DNA of 9,161 bases from the NCBI GenBank assembly GCA_016199425.1, contig JACQGT010000142.1:1-9161 (forward strand), written 5' to 3'. Source of the DNA: Chloroflexota bacterium. GTDB taxonomy: Bacteria > Chloroflexota > Anaerolineae > Caldilineales > Caldilineaceae. Shown here piece after piece: positions 1-5,509 of this stretch. Within the stretch, counting starts at the first letter, position 1. Each line of letters begins with the position of its first letter. The translations under genes and the position numbers were made by a program. Under the pieces are notes generated by a model that saw only the letters and a list, made by a program, of their open reading frames with translations, was not told the origin of the DNA and did not search any database.

Positions 1-1
1 G

Positions 2-24
2 AGGACGGAATACCATTCCGTCCT
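2..24. repeat. Short palindromic repeat, copy 1
   Basis: Perfect inverted repeat with 10-base arms (AGGACGGAAT at 2-11, ATTCCGTCCT at 15-24) and a 3-base centre, followed by CTACAAATTG. A related palindrome lies at 5271-5297 and shares the AGGACGGA/TCCGTCCTACAA core but differs at the centre, as expected for a dispersed intergenic (REP-like) element whose arms co-vary. As RNA it would form a hairpin ahead of urtB. No T-tract follows, so an intrinsic terminator is unlikely. Confidence 0.75.
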
Positions 25-34
25 ACAAATTGTT

Positions 35-57
35 TGGATGGTCCCCACACCCATCCA
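35..57 (+). promoter_or_regulatory. Hairpin in the leader before urtB
   Basis: TGGATGG (35-41) and CCATCCA (51-57) are perfect 7-base inverted arms around a 9-base loop. The hairpin lies between the first palindrome and the urtB ribosome binding site. If urtA lies upstream, as in most urt operons, this could be a processing or stability hairpin that sets the ratio of binding protein to permease. That role is inference; only the inverted repeat is seen. I found no convincing promoter in bases 1-83. Confidence 0.4.
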
Positions 58-83
58 TCAGAGAAGAAAGAGGGGGTAGGACA

Positions 84-983
84 ATGGAAGTTTTCGCTTT
101 ACAAATTTTCAATGGACTAAGTTTGGGGTCAATTCTGCTGATGGTTTCGCTGGGATTGGCTTTCGCCTTTGGGCTGATGAATGTCATCAATATGGCCCAC
201 GGCGAATTTATAATGATTGGCGCGTATATGGCTTTTGTCTTCCAGCAGCTTTTTGCGTCGGCCCTGGGCGGTGTGGAGGCAGGGGTCTGGTTTCTGCTGG
301 CAATTCCCGCGGCCTTTCTCTTTGCCGGTCTGCTGGGCGCGCTGATGGAGGTGATGCTGATCCGCCATCTCTATGGGCGACCGCTGGACACACTGCTGGC
401 AACCTGGGGCGTGGGGCTGGTGCTGCAACAGGCCGCGCGCAGCATCTTTGGCGCACCCAATGTGAATGTGAGCAGCCCGGCCTGGCTGGTGGGCGGCTTC
501 GATATGGGATCGGGGATGCTGCTGCCCTACAAGCGCATTTTTATCATTGGGCTGGTGCTGGTGGCGGTCACGGCTATTTACTTCTACCTCAACCGCACCG
601 CGGGCGGGCGGCGGCTGCGCGCAGTGATGCAGAACCGGGAGATGGCCTCCTGCCTGGGTGTGCAGTCTCGCCAGGTGGACGCTATGACCTTTGCCCTGGG
701 CACAGGGCTGGCAGGGGTGGCCGGCTGCGTGCTGGCCCTCATCGGTCCTATCGGCCCGTCTCTGGGGACATTCTACATTGTGGACGCGTTTATGGTCGTC
801 GTGCTGGGCGGTGTGGGCCGTCTGCCGGGCACAATTTTAGCCGCGCTGCTGATCGGGCTGGCCAATACGACGCTGGAATTGGGGACGACGGCGACGGTCG
901 GCAAAGTGTTGGTGCTGCTGATGGTTATCGTCTTCCTCCAGTGGAAGCCAGCGGGTCTGGTCTCCCTGCAAACACGCGCGTAG
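84..983 (+). CDS. urtB: Urea ABC transporter permease UrtB
   Basis: This is one of the two membrane subunits that form the urea channel of the UrtABCDE importer, a member of the branched-chain amino acid (LivH-like) permease family. The 299-residue product is very hydrophobic. It carries the family hallmark N-M-A-H-G-E at residues 36-41, followed by a G-A-Y turn, and a UrtB-like segment beginning L-A-T-W-G near residue 105 that leads to F-G-A-P-N-V. The cytoplasmic loop with N-R-E-M-A near residue 185 is the expected ATPase-docking region. The ATG at 84 is chosen because AGGGGG (71-76) lies 7 bases upstream. An in-frame ATG at 30 would add 18 polar, non-conserved residues read through the leader hairpin. 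Urea specificity rests on family character plus the downstream urtCDE-ureG context. A small 6-base-arm hairpin (984-1003) follows the stop. Confidence 0.93.
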   Translation: MEVFALQIFNGLSLGSILLMVSLGLAFAFGLMNVINMAHGEFIMIGAYMAFVFQQLFASALGGVEAGVWFLLAIPAAFLFAGLLGALMEVMLIRHLYGRPLDTLLATWGVGLVLQQAARSIFGAPNVNVSSPAWLVGGFDMGSGMLLPYKRIFIIGLVLVAVTAIYFYLNRTAGGRRLRAVMQNREMASCLGVQSRQVDAMTFALGTGLAGVAGCVLALIGPIGPSLGTFYIVDAFMVVVLGGVGRLPGTILAALLIGLANTTLELGTTATVGKVLVLLMVIVFLQWKPAGLVSLQTRA

Positions 984-1028
984 AGACACAGCAGGCCGTG
1001 TCTTTACGACACCCCACGAGGAGAAACA

Positions 1029-2201
1029 ATGAAAGCCAAAGAGAAGTTATCCTTCGCGCTGCTCCGCCATTGGGGACCCGTTCTGCTCCTGGCGGTCATC
1101 TTTTTGCTTGCCCCCCAGGTGTTGACGGAATTCCGCCTCAGCCAATTGGGTAAGTTTCTGACCTTCGCCATCGTTGCCGTCGGCCTGGACCTGATTTGGG
1201 GCTACGGCGGGATGCTCAGCCTGGGCCAGGGACTCTTTTTCGGTCTGGGCGCGTATGGCTTCGCGATGTATCTGAAATTGCAGGCATCCGGGGACAAAAT
1301 TCCCGATTTTATGTTCTGGAGTGGGCTGAAATCCCTGCCCTGGTTTTGGCAACCCTTCCAGACACCTCTCTTTGCCATTGTCGCCGCGCTGATCATTCCG
1401 GCGCTCCTGGCCGGGGTGTTGGGCTATTTTCTCTTCCGCAGCCGGGTACAGGGCGTCTACTTCTCGATTATCACCCAGGCGCTCACTCTCCTGACCAGCA
1501 TCTGGTTTATCGGGCAGCAGGCCTACACCGGCGGCACAAACGGCATCACCAATCTGGGCAGCGCCAAAGTGTTCGGCTATAGCCTGCTCAGCAGCCAGGC
1601 CCAGCACGGCTTCTACTATCTCACCGCCTTCTGCCTGCTGGGCGTCTACATCCTGGGGCGCTGGCTGACCAGTTCCCGCTTTGGCCGCCTGCTGGTGGCC
1701 CTGCGCGACGACGAAAGCCGGGTGCGCTTCCTGGGCTACGATCCGGTGGTCATCAAAACGCTTGTCTTCGCCCTCTCGGCGATGATTGCTGCCCTGGCCG
1801 GGATGCTCTTTGTGCCCCAGGTGGGCATCATCTCCCCGTCCAGTATGGGCGTTGTACCGTCCATCGAAATGGTTGTCTGGGTGGCTCTGGGCGGGCGATC
1901 CACACTGCTGGGCGCAATTCTGGGCGCGCTGGCGGTCAACTACGGCAAGAGCTTCTTCAGCGAATCCTACCCGGACATATGGCAGACCTTTCTGGGGCTG
2001 CTCTTCATCGGCAGTGTACTTTTCTTTCCCACCGGCGTGCTGGGCGCGCTGAAATCGGCTACGGCCCGGCTGCGCACGCTCGCGGCATTCTGGGTGGTTC
2101 GTCCTGGCCTGGCCGAGAGCCACAAGCCGCGGGCGACCCACGCCCTACCCGAAGTGGTCCTACCCACGATGTCCCAGCGGGTAGAAGGAGGCTCGTCGTG
2201 A
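1029..2201 (+). CDS. urtC: Urea ABC transporter permease UrtC
   Basis: This is the second membrane subunit of the urea importer (LivM-like), expected to pair with UrtB. The 390-residue product has about nine hydrophobic stretches. It carries the UrtC hallmark G-Y-G-G-M-L-S-L-G-Q-G (residues 58-68) running into F-F-G-L-G-A-Y. A late P-S-I-E-M-V-V-W-V-A-L-G-G-R segment is followed by a loop resembling other UrtC proteins and by F-F-P-T-G-V-L-G. After the last membrane segment there is a polar tail of about 50 residues, probably cytoplasmic and not obviously conserved. GAGGAG (1018-1023) lies 5 bases before the ATG. The stop TGA overlaps the GTG start of urtD (GTGA, 2198-2201), so translation of permease and ATPase is probably coupled. 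Confidence 0.94.
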   Translation: MKAKEKLSFALLRHWGPVLLLAVIFLLAPQVLTEFRLSQLGKFLTFAIVAVGLDLIWGYGGMLSLGQGLFFGLGAYGFAMYLKLQASGDKIPDFMFWSGLKSLPWFWQPFQTPLFAIVAALIIPALLAGVLGYFLFRSRVQGVYFSIITQALTLLTSIWFIGQQAYTGGTNGITNLGSAKVFGYSLLSSQAQHGFYYLTAFCLLGVYILGRWLTSSRFGRLLVALRDDESRVRFLGYDPVVIKTLVFALSAMIAALAGMLFVPQVGIISPSSMGVVPSIEMVVWVALGGRSTLLGAILGALAVNYGKSFFSESYPDIWQTFLGLLFIGSVLFFPTGVLGALKSATARLRTLAAFWVVRPGLAESHKPRATHALPEVVLPTMSQRVEGGSS

Positions 2202-2965
2202 ACGTTCAAACACACAACCGGCCAGAGAAGATTCTGGATGTGCAGAATGTGACAGTCAGTTTCGACGGTTTCAAAGCACTGGACGGCCTCGATTTTTCCA
2301 TCCAGAAGGGCGAACTGCGCTTTGTCATCGGCCCCAACGGCGCGGGCAAAACGACGCTGCTCGACGTTGCCACGGGCAAGACACGCCCGGCGTCGGGCAA
2401 AGTCATCTTCAACGGCGGGGTGGATGTGGCCCACGAGATGGAGCATACGCTTGTGCGCAAAGGGCTGAGCCGCAAATTCCAGACCCCATCGGTCTTTGGC
2501 AGCCTCAGCGTCTACGAGAATCTGGAGGCCACGGTCGGCTTCAACGATCCGACCCTCTCCCTCCTGCGCGGGCTGACGAGGGAAGAAGAGGCGCTGATCC
2601 ACGACACATTGGCGCTGATCGGTCTGATGGATCGTATGCAGGTAAAGGCTGGCATCCTGGCCCACGGGGAGAAGCAGTGGCTGGAGATCGGGATGCTGCT
2701 GGTGCAGAAGCCCAGCCTGCTCCTGCTGGACGAACCAGTGGCGGGCATGACCCGGCAAGAACGCAACCGTACGGGCGAGCTGCTCCAGTCCATCGCCCAC
2801 CGCTGCTCGGTGGTGGTGGTGGAACACGACATGGAATTCGTGCGCAACTTCGCCAAGACCGTCACAGTCCTCCATTTGGGGCAGATGCTCTGCGAAGGCG
2901 CGGTGGAAGATGTCCAGCGGGATGAGCGGGTGGTCAAAGTCTATCTGGGCCGCGCCCACGCCTGA
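2198..2965 (+). CDS. urtD: Urea ABC transporter ATPase UrtD
   Basis: This is a cytoplasmic ATP-binding subunit that powers urea import (LivG-like). The product has 255 residues from a GTG start. Visible elements are the UrtD-type opening V-S-F-D-G-F-K-A-L (20-28), Walker A G-P-N-G-A-G-K-T-T (45-53), Q-loop Gln95, the UrtD-style signature A-H-G-E-K-Q-W-L-E-I-G from 155 (in place of a canonical LSGGQ), Walker B L-L-L-L-D-E (174-179), P-V-A-G-M just after it, and switch His210. The GTG at 2198 is preferred because GGAG (2187-2190) lies 7 bases upstream and it overlaps the urtC stop. An in-frame ATG at 1979 would add 73 residues that merely translate urtC in another frame. urtE starts 15 bases downstream. 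Confidence 0.95.
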   Translation: MNVQTHNRPEKILDVQNVTVSFDGFKALDGLDFSIQKGELRFVIGPNGAGKTTLLDVATGKTRPASGKVIFNGGVDVAHEMEHTLVRKGLSRKFQTPSVFGSLSVYENLEATVGFNDPTLSLLRGLTREEEALIHDTLALIGLMDRMQVKAGILAHGEKQWLEIGMLLVQKPSLLLLDEPVAGMTRQERNRTGELLQSIAHRCSVVVVEHDMEFVRNFAKTVTVLHLGQMLCEGAVEDVQRDERVVKVYLGRAHA

Positions 2966-2980
2966 GAAGGAGGCAATGCA

Positions 2981-3682
2981 ATGCTGGCAATTCAAAACGC
3001 CTTCGTCAATTACGGCGAAAGCACAGTGCTCAACGACGTGACGCTTTCCGTGCCTGCCGGCCAGGTGGTCTGCCTGATGGGGCGCAACGGCGTGGGCAAG
3101 ACGACACTGATGAAAACGGTGATGGGACTGCTGAAACCCCGCAGCGGCAGCCTTCATTTCGGCGATGAGGAGATGACCCACTGGCCGAGCAGCCGCCGGG
3201 CCAGAGCCGGTATTGGCTACGTGCCCCAGGGCCGGGGGATATTCCCCTATCTCAGCGTCTATGAAAATCTGCTGATGGGCTTTGAATCCACACCCACACG
3301 CAAGCCGGACGAGACCGCGCTGGCCCGGGTCTATCGCCTCTTTCCCGTCCTGGAACAGATGGGCAAGCGGGTGGCGGGTACGCTGAGCGGCGGCCAGCAG
3401 CAGCAGTTGGCGATTGGCCGGGTGCTTCTGCGCGACCCCAAACTGCTCCTGCTGGATGAGCCGACCGAAGGCATCCAGCCGTCCATTATGGCGGAGATCG
3501 AAGAGATTATTCTGATGTTGCGCCAGGAAGCCGCGATGTCTATTTTACTGGTGGAACAATTCCTGGACTTTGCCCTGAAGGTGGGCAGCTACTTCTATAT
3601 TATGGAAACCGGCGCGATTGTCATGGATGGGTCTATTTCCCAATTCGACGAAGAGAAGGCGAAGGAGTATCTGGCGGTGTAG
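2981..3682 (+). CDS. urtE: Urea ABC transporter ATPase UrtE
   Basis: This is the second ATPase of the urea importer (LivF-like), expected to form the nucleotide-binding dimer with UrtD. The 233-residue product has Walker A G-R-N-G-V-G-K-T-T (34-42), Y-V-P-Q-G-R with Q-loop Gln83, a canonical L-S-G-G-Q signature (135-139) extended by Q-Q-Q, and Walker B L-L-L-L-D-E (155-160) followed by P-T-E-G-I-Q. The switch position is Gln193 (L-V-E-Q) rather than His. This is usual in LivF/UrtE proteins and is not a defect. AAGGAGG (2967-2973) lies 7 bases before the ATG. It is the last gene of the compact transporter block; a 76-base gap with a strong inverted repeat separates it from ureG. Confidence 0.95.
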   Translation: MLAIQNAFVNYGESTVLNDVTLSVPAGQVVCLMGRNGVGKTTLMKTVMGLLKPRSGSLHFGDEEMTHWPSSRRARAGIGYVPQGRGIFPYLSVYENLLMGFESTPTRKPDETALARVYRLFPVLEQMGKRVAGTLSGGQQQQLAIGRVLLRDPKLLLLDEPTEGIQPSIMAEIEEIILMLRQEAAMSILLVEQFLDFALKVGSYFYIMETGAIVMDGSISQFDEEKAKEYLAV

Positions 3683-3693
3683 TGATGCGTAAG

Positions 3694-3735
3694 ACGTGAA
3701 ACGTGAGAAAGGCCGGGTGATCTCACGTTTCACGT
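3694..3735. repeat. 15-base inverted repeat between urtE and ureG
   Basis: ACGTGAAACGTGAGA (3694-3708) and TCTCACGTTTCACGT (3721-3735) are perfect inverted arms around a 12-base spacer. The left arm itself contains two ACGTGA units. As RNA this would be a stable hairpin, but TTCCACGAC follows rather than a T-tract, so a classical Rho-independent terminator is doubtful. A dispersed intergenic repeat or an mRNA-stability hairpin protecting urtE transcripts fits better. ureG lacks an evident promoter in this gap, so some read-through is likely. Confidence 0.75.
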
Positions 3736-3758
3736 TTCCACGACGAAACACACATTGA

Positions 3759-4505
3759 ATGGACAATCGATCAATGCATACAACCTTTCAACGCGCCCTG
3801 CGGGTAGGCGTGGCGGGACCGGTGGGCAGCGGCAAGACCGCGCTGGTTCACCTGCTCAGCCAGGAATTCAGCCAGCGGCACAGTGTGGCTGTTGTCACCA
3901 ACGACATCTACACGAAAGAAGACGCCGAGTTTCTCCTGCGCCAGGGCGTGCTGCCCCAGGAGCGCATCCGGGGCGTGGAGACTGGCGGCTGCCCCCATTC
4001 GGCCATCCGGGACGATGCGTCGATGAATTTGGAAGCGGTGTTGGAACTCCAGAACACTCTGCCGGGGCTGGAACTCATCTTTCTGGAAAGCGGCGGTGAC
4101 AATCTGGCCGCCTCCTTCAGCCCGGAGCTGGTGGACGTCTGGATTTACGTCATCGACGTAGCCGCGGGGGACAAATTGCCCCGCAAGGGCGGACCGGGCA
4201 TCATCCGCTCCGACCTGCTGGTGATCAATAAAATCGACCTGGCCCCGCTGGTGGGCGCGTCTCTGGAAGTGATGGAACGGGACAGCCGACGGATGCGGGG
4301 GGAGCAGCCCTTTGTCTTTACAAACCTGAAAGACCGCTCCGGCTTTGACATCGTTGTCGCCTGGGTGGATGCTCACTTGGCCCGGCGGCACACGCTGCCC
4401 CGCACCCACTGGGACGGGCGGATCGTTATCGTCGAACCTCAAGAGCAGTTGAATCATCACAACCACAATCACAACCACAGCCGCAACAAAGTGTTCGTGC
4501 TTTAG
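3759..4505 (+). CDS. ureG: Urease accessory GTPase UreG with His-rich C-terminal tail
   Basis: This is the SIMIBI-class GTPase that helps deliver nickel to apo-urease in the cytoplasm with UreD/UreF and UreE. The 248-residue product has the P-loop G-P-V-G-S-G-K-T (20-27), N-D-I-Y-T-K-E-D (48-55), the metal-binding C-P-H (78-80) inside G-V-E-T-G-G-C-P-H, E-S-G-G-D-N-L (110-116) and the guanine-specificity motif N-K-I-D (157-160). The family usually has about 200-210 residues. Here roughly 40 extra residues follow the normal end, including H-H-N-H-N-H-N-H at 233-240. Nickel storage is a natural guess for this tail but is not shown. No clear Shine-Dalgarno site precedes the ATG at 3759 or the alternative in-frame ATG at 3774 (residue 6), so the start is uncertain. 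No urease subunit genes are in the window. Confidence 0.95.
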   Translation: MDNRSMHTTFQRALRVGVAGPVGSGKTALVHLLSQEFSQRHSVAVVTNDIYTKEDAEFLLRQGVLPQERIRGVETGGCPHSAIRDDASMNLEAVLELQNTLPGLELIFLESGGDNLAASFSPELVDVWIYVIDVAAGDKLPRKGGPGIIRSDLLVINKIDLAPLVGASLEVMERDSRRMRGEQPFVFTNLKDRSGFDIVVAWVDAHLARRHTLPRTHWDGRIVIVEPQEQLNHHNHNHNHSRNKVFVL

Positions 4506-4511
4506 AAATTT

Positions 4512-4576
4512 GATTCCGGGAATCGGCCACAGATTCAATCGGCTTTCCCACAATCGTCTGGCCGATTCCCGGAATC
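4512..4576. repeat. 18-base inverted repeat between ureG and the hydrolase
   Basis: GATTCCGGGAATCGGCCA (4512-4529) and TGGCCGATTCCCGGAATC (4559-4576) are perfect inverted arms around a 29-base spacer. Each arm also begins or ends with its own small palindrome built on GATTCC/GGAATC. The spacer holds a degenerate third piece (GATTCAATCGGC, 4532-4543). The structure sits 6 bases after the ureG stop and ends 26 bases before the preferred hydrolase start. It has no T-tract. A dispersed repeat element or a transcript-stability structure is more likely than a terminator. Confidence 0.75.
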
Positions 4577-4602
4577 GTACATACAGGGAGAAGAAGCAGA
4601 GT

Positions 4603-5274
4603 GTGACAGAGATAACAATTACCGCCCGCCCCCATCCGGTGACGTGGGAGCTGGCGGCCACGGCCCTGCTGGTCATCGATATGCAGAAGGATTTCCTCTA
4701 CCCGGAGGGGTACGGCGCGCTGCTGGGCAACGACACGGGCCTGCTCCTGGGCGCCGTTGCGCCCATCCAGGCTGTGCTGGCCGCGGCCCGGGCGCAGGGG
4801 ATGTTCGTCATCCACACCCGGGAGGGCCACCCGCCAGACCTGTCCGATTGCCCGCCCACGAAGCTGACTCGCTGGCCTGCGGGCAACCGCATCGGCGACC
4901 CCGGCCCGATGGGACGCATTCTCGTCCAGGGGGAGCCAGGCCACGCTATCATTGACGAAGTAGCGCCCTTCCCCGGCGAGATTGTGTTGGACAAGCCGGG
5001 CAAGAACTCCTTCTACCGCACCCCACTGGACGAATTGCTGCGGGCGCAGGCCATCGAAAATCTGCTCATCACCGGCGTGACCACCGACGTCTGCTGCTTT
5101 GCTACGGTCATCGCGGCCAACGACCGAGGCTTCAACGCGCTGGTGCTGGAGGATTGCGTGGCCTCCTACAGCCCCGAACGTCACACGGCCAGCCTGGAAA
5201 CCATCACCGCGCAGGGCGGCATCTTCGGCTGGGTCTCCGATTCGGCGGCTCTGCTGGCAGCGCTGCACCCGTAG
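4603..5274 (+). CDS. Isochorismatase-fold cysteine hydrolase, biuret amidohydrolase-like
   Basis: Members of this family use an Asp-Lys-Cys triad to hydrolyse amides or related bonds in the cytoplasm. The 223-residue product shows Asp26 in V-I-D-M-Q-K-D-F, a probable catalytic Lys131 in D-K-P-G-K-N-S-F, and Cys164 in G-V-T-T-D-V-C-C. The stretch H-T-R-E-G-H-x-P-D-L (71-80), G-D-P-G-P-M-G-R-I-L (98-107) with G-E-P-G, and Gln204-Gly-Gly match, as far as I recall, the Rhizobium biuret hydrolase BiuH (biuret to allophanate plus ammonia). The Lys-Cys and Cys-Gln spacings of 33 and 40 also agree. Ureidoacrylate hydrolase (RutB) and other amidohydrolases remain possible. The GTG at 4603, behind AGGGAG (4585-4590), is preferred; an ATG at 4510 would translate the inverted repeat into 31 basic residues. 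Its place after urt-ureG supports a urea-related substrate. The stop TAG lies inside a palindromic repeat. Confidence 0.85.
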   Translation: MTEITITARPHPVTWELAATALLVIDMQKDFLYPEGYGALLGNDTGLLLGAVAPIQAVLAAARAQGMFVIHTREGHPPDLSDCPPTKLTRWPAGNRIGDPGPMGRILVQGEPGHAIIDEVAPFPGEIVLDKPGKNSFYRTPLDELLRAQAIENLLITGVTTDVCCFATVIAANDRGFNALVLEDCVASYSPERHTASLETITAQGGIFGWVSDSAALLAALHP

Positions 5275-5297
5275 GACGGACTGACAGTCCGTCCTAC
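5271..5297. repeat. Short palindromic repeat, copy 2
   Basis: Perfect palindrome with 13-base arms (GTAGGACGGACTG at 5271-5283, CAGTCCGTCCTAC at 5285-5297) and a single central A. It shares the AGGACGGA/TCCGTCCTACAA outer core and the following TTG with the copy at 2-24, while the inner bases differ between copies but still pair. It supplies the hydrolase stop codon (5272-5274), and its right edge abuts the -35 box at 5300. A dispersed intergenic element is the likeliest identity; a bidirectional hairpin terminator without a T-tract is the alternative. Confidence 0.8.
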
Positions 5298-5299
5298 AA

Positions 5300-5329
5300 T
5301 TGACATCTCCCCGCTTCGCCCGGTAGAAT
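5300..5329 (+). promoter_or_regulatory. Sigma70-type promoter before the SDR remnant and GT39 gene
   Basis: A perfect -35 box TTGACA (5300-5305) is separated by 18 bases from TAGAAT (5324-5329), one mismatch from the consensus -10. Transcription would start near 5336, about 30 bases ahead of the remnant's ATG at 5366. The promoter touches the preceding palindromic repeat. It probably once drove the SDR gene and may now drive the glycosyltransferase gene. Confidence 0.6.
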
Positions 5330-5356
5330 CCTCCTATCGTTCCTCACCCTACCGGG
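5319..5356. promoter_or_regulatory. Operator-like inverted repeat across the core promoter
   Basis: CCCGGTAG (5319-5326) and CTACCGGG (5349-5356) are perfect 8-base inverted arms with a 22-base spacer. The left arm overlaps the first bases of the -10 box. The right arm overlaps the GGGAG ribosome binding site (5354-5358) of the SDR remnant. Because the left arm lies upstream of the predicted transcript start, a DNA operator is more plausible than an RNA hairpin. No regulator gene is visible nearby, so this is only a candidate. Confidence 0.4.
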
Positions 5357-5365
5357 AGCAGACCG

Positions 5366-5509
5366 ATGAACCTCCACAACAGCACAATTCTCATCACTGG
5401 CGGCGGCTCTGGGCTGGGCGCAGCCACGGCGCGGTTGCTGACCACCGCGGGTGCGTATACAATCGTCATTTTCTCATCCCTTCAGCGTCCCATCACCCAG
5501 CACGCATGA
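5366..5509 (+). pseudogene. Truncated short-chain dehydrogenase/reductase, N-terminal remnant
   Basis: A 47-codon frame opens with a classic SDR N-terminus: a short beta strand (T-I-L-I), the nucleotide-binding T-G-G-G-S-G-L-G (residues 11-18), and A-A-T-A-R-L-L followed by A-G-A. SDR proteins are usually about 250 residues. Here similarity fades after residue 35 or so and the frame ends at 5509, so the catalytic Tyr-x-x-x-Lys region is absent. The start signals are intact: GGGAG (5354-5358) 7 bases before the ATG and a good promoter upstream. The TGA overlaps the ATG of the glycosyltransferase gene (ATGA, 5506-5509). A deletion joining the SDR start to the next gene is the simplest explanation. 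It could still be translated as a short leader peptide. Confidence 0.75.
5435..5463 (+). promoter_or_regulatory. Possible internal promoter for the GT39 gene
   Basis: TTGCTG (5435-5440), a 17-base spacer and TACAAT (5458-5463) give a moderate sigma70-like match inside the SDR remnant. A start near 5470 would leave a leader of about 36 bases before the ATG at 5506. The -35 match is imperfect (four of six), so this is weaker than the promoter at 5300-5329. Confidence 0.3.

Noticed and set aside
30..83. N-terminal extension of urtB from an ATG at 30
   Set aside because: The added residues are polar, translate the leader hairpin, and lack a ribosome binding site; the ATG at 84 has AGGGGG at proper spacing.
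1047..2141. Long open frame on the minus strand opposite urtC
   Set aside because: It is rich in Gln, His, Arg and Gly with no recognisable domain and no start signals. The + strand frame has clear UrtC motifs. Similar minus-strand frames opposite urtD/E, ureG, the GT39 gene and fhs are by-products of high GC and were rejected for the same reason.
84..3682. Branched-chain amino acid transporter (livHMGF) instead of urea transporter
   Set aside because: The UrtD-type signature A-H-G-E-K-Q-W-L-E-I-G with P-V-A-G-M, the UrtC-type segments and the adjoining ureG favour urea. A Liv role is not fully excluded without the binding protein.
4510..4602. N-terminal extension of the cysteine hydrolase from an ATG at 4510
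   Set aside because: The 31 extra residues are just the translated 18-base inverted repeat and resemble no family member; the GTG at 4603 fits the family length and follows AGGGAG.
5271..5297. Rho-independent terminators at the intergenic inverted repeats
   Set aside because: None of the four large inverted repeats is followed by a run of T on either strand, so they are listed as repeats rather than terminators.
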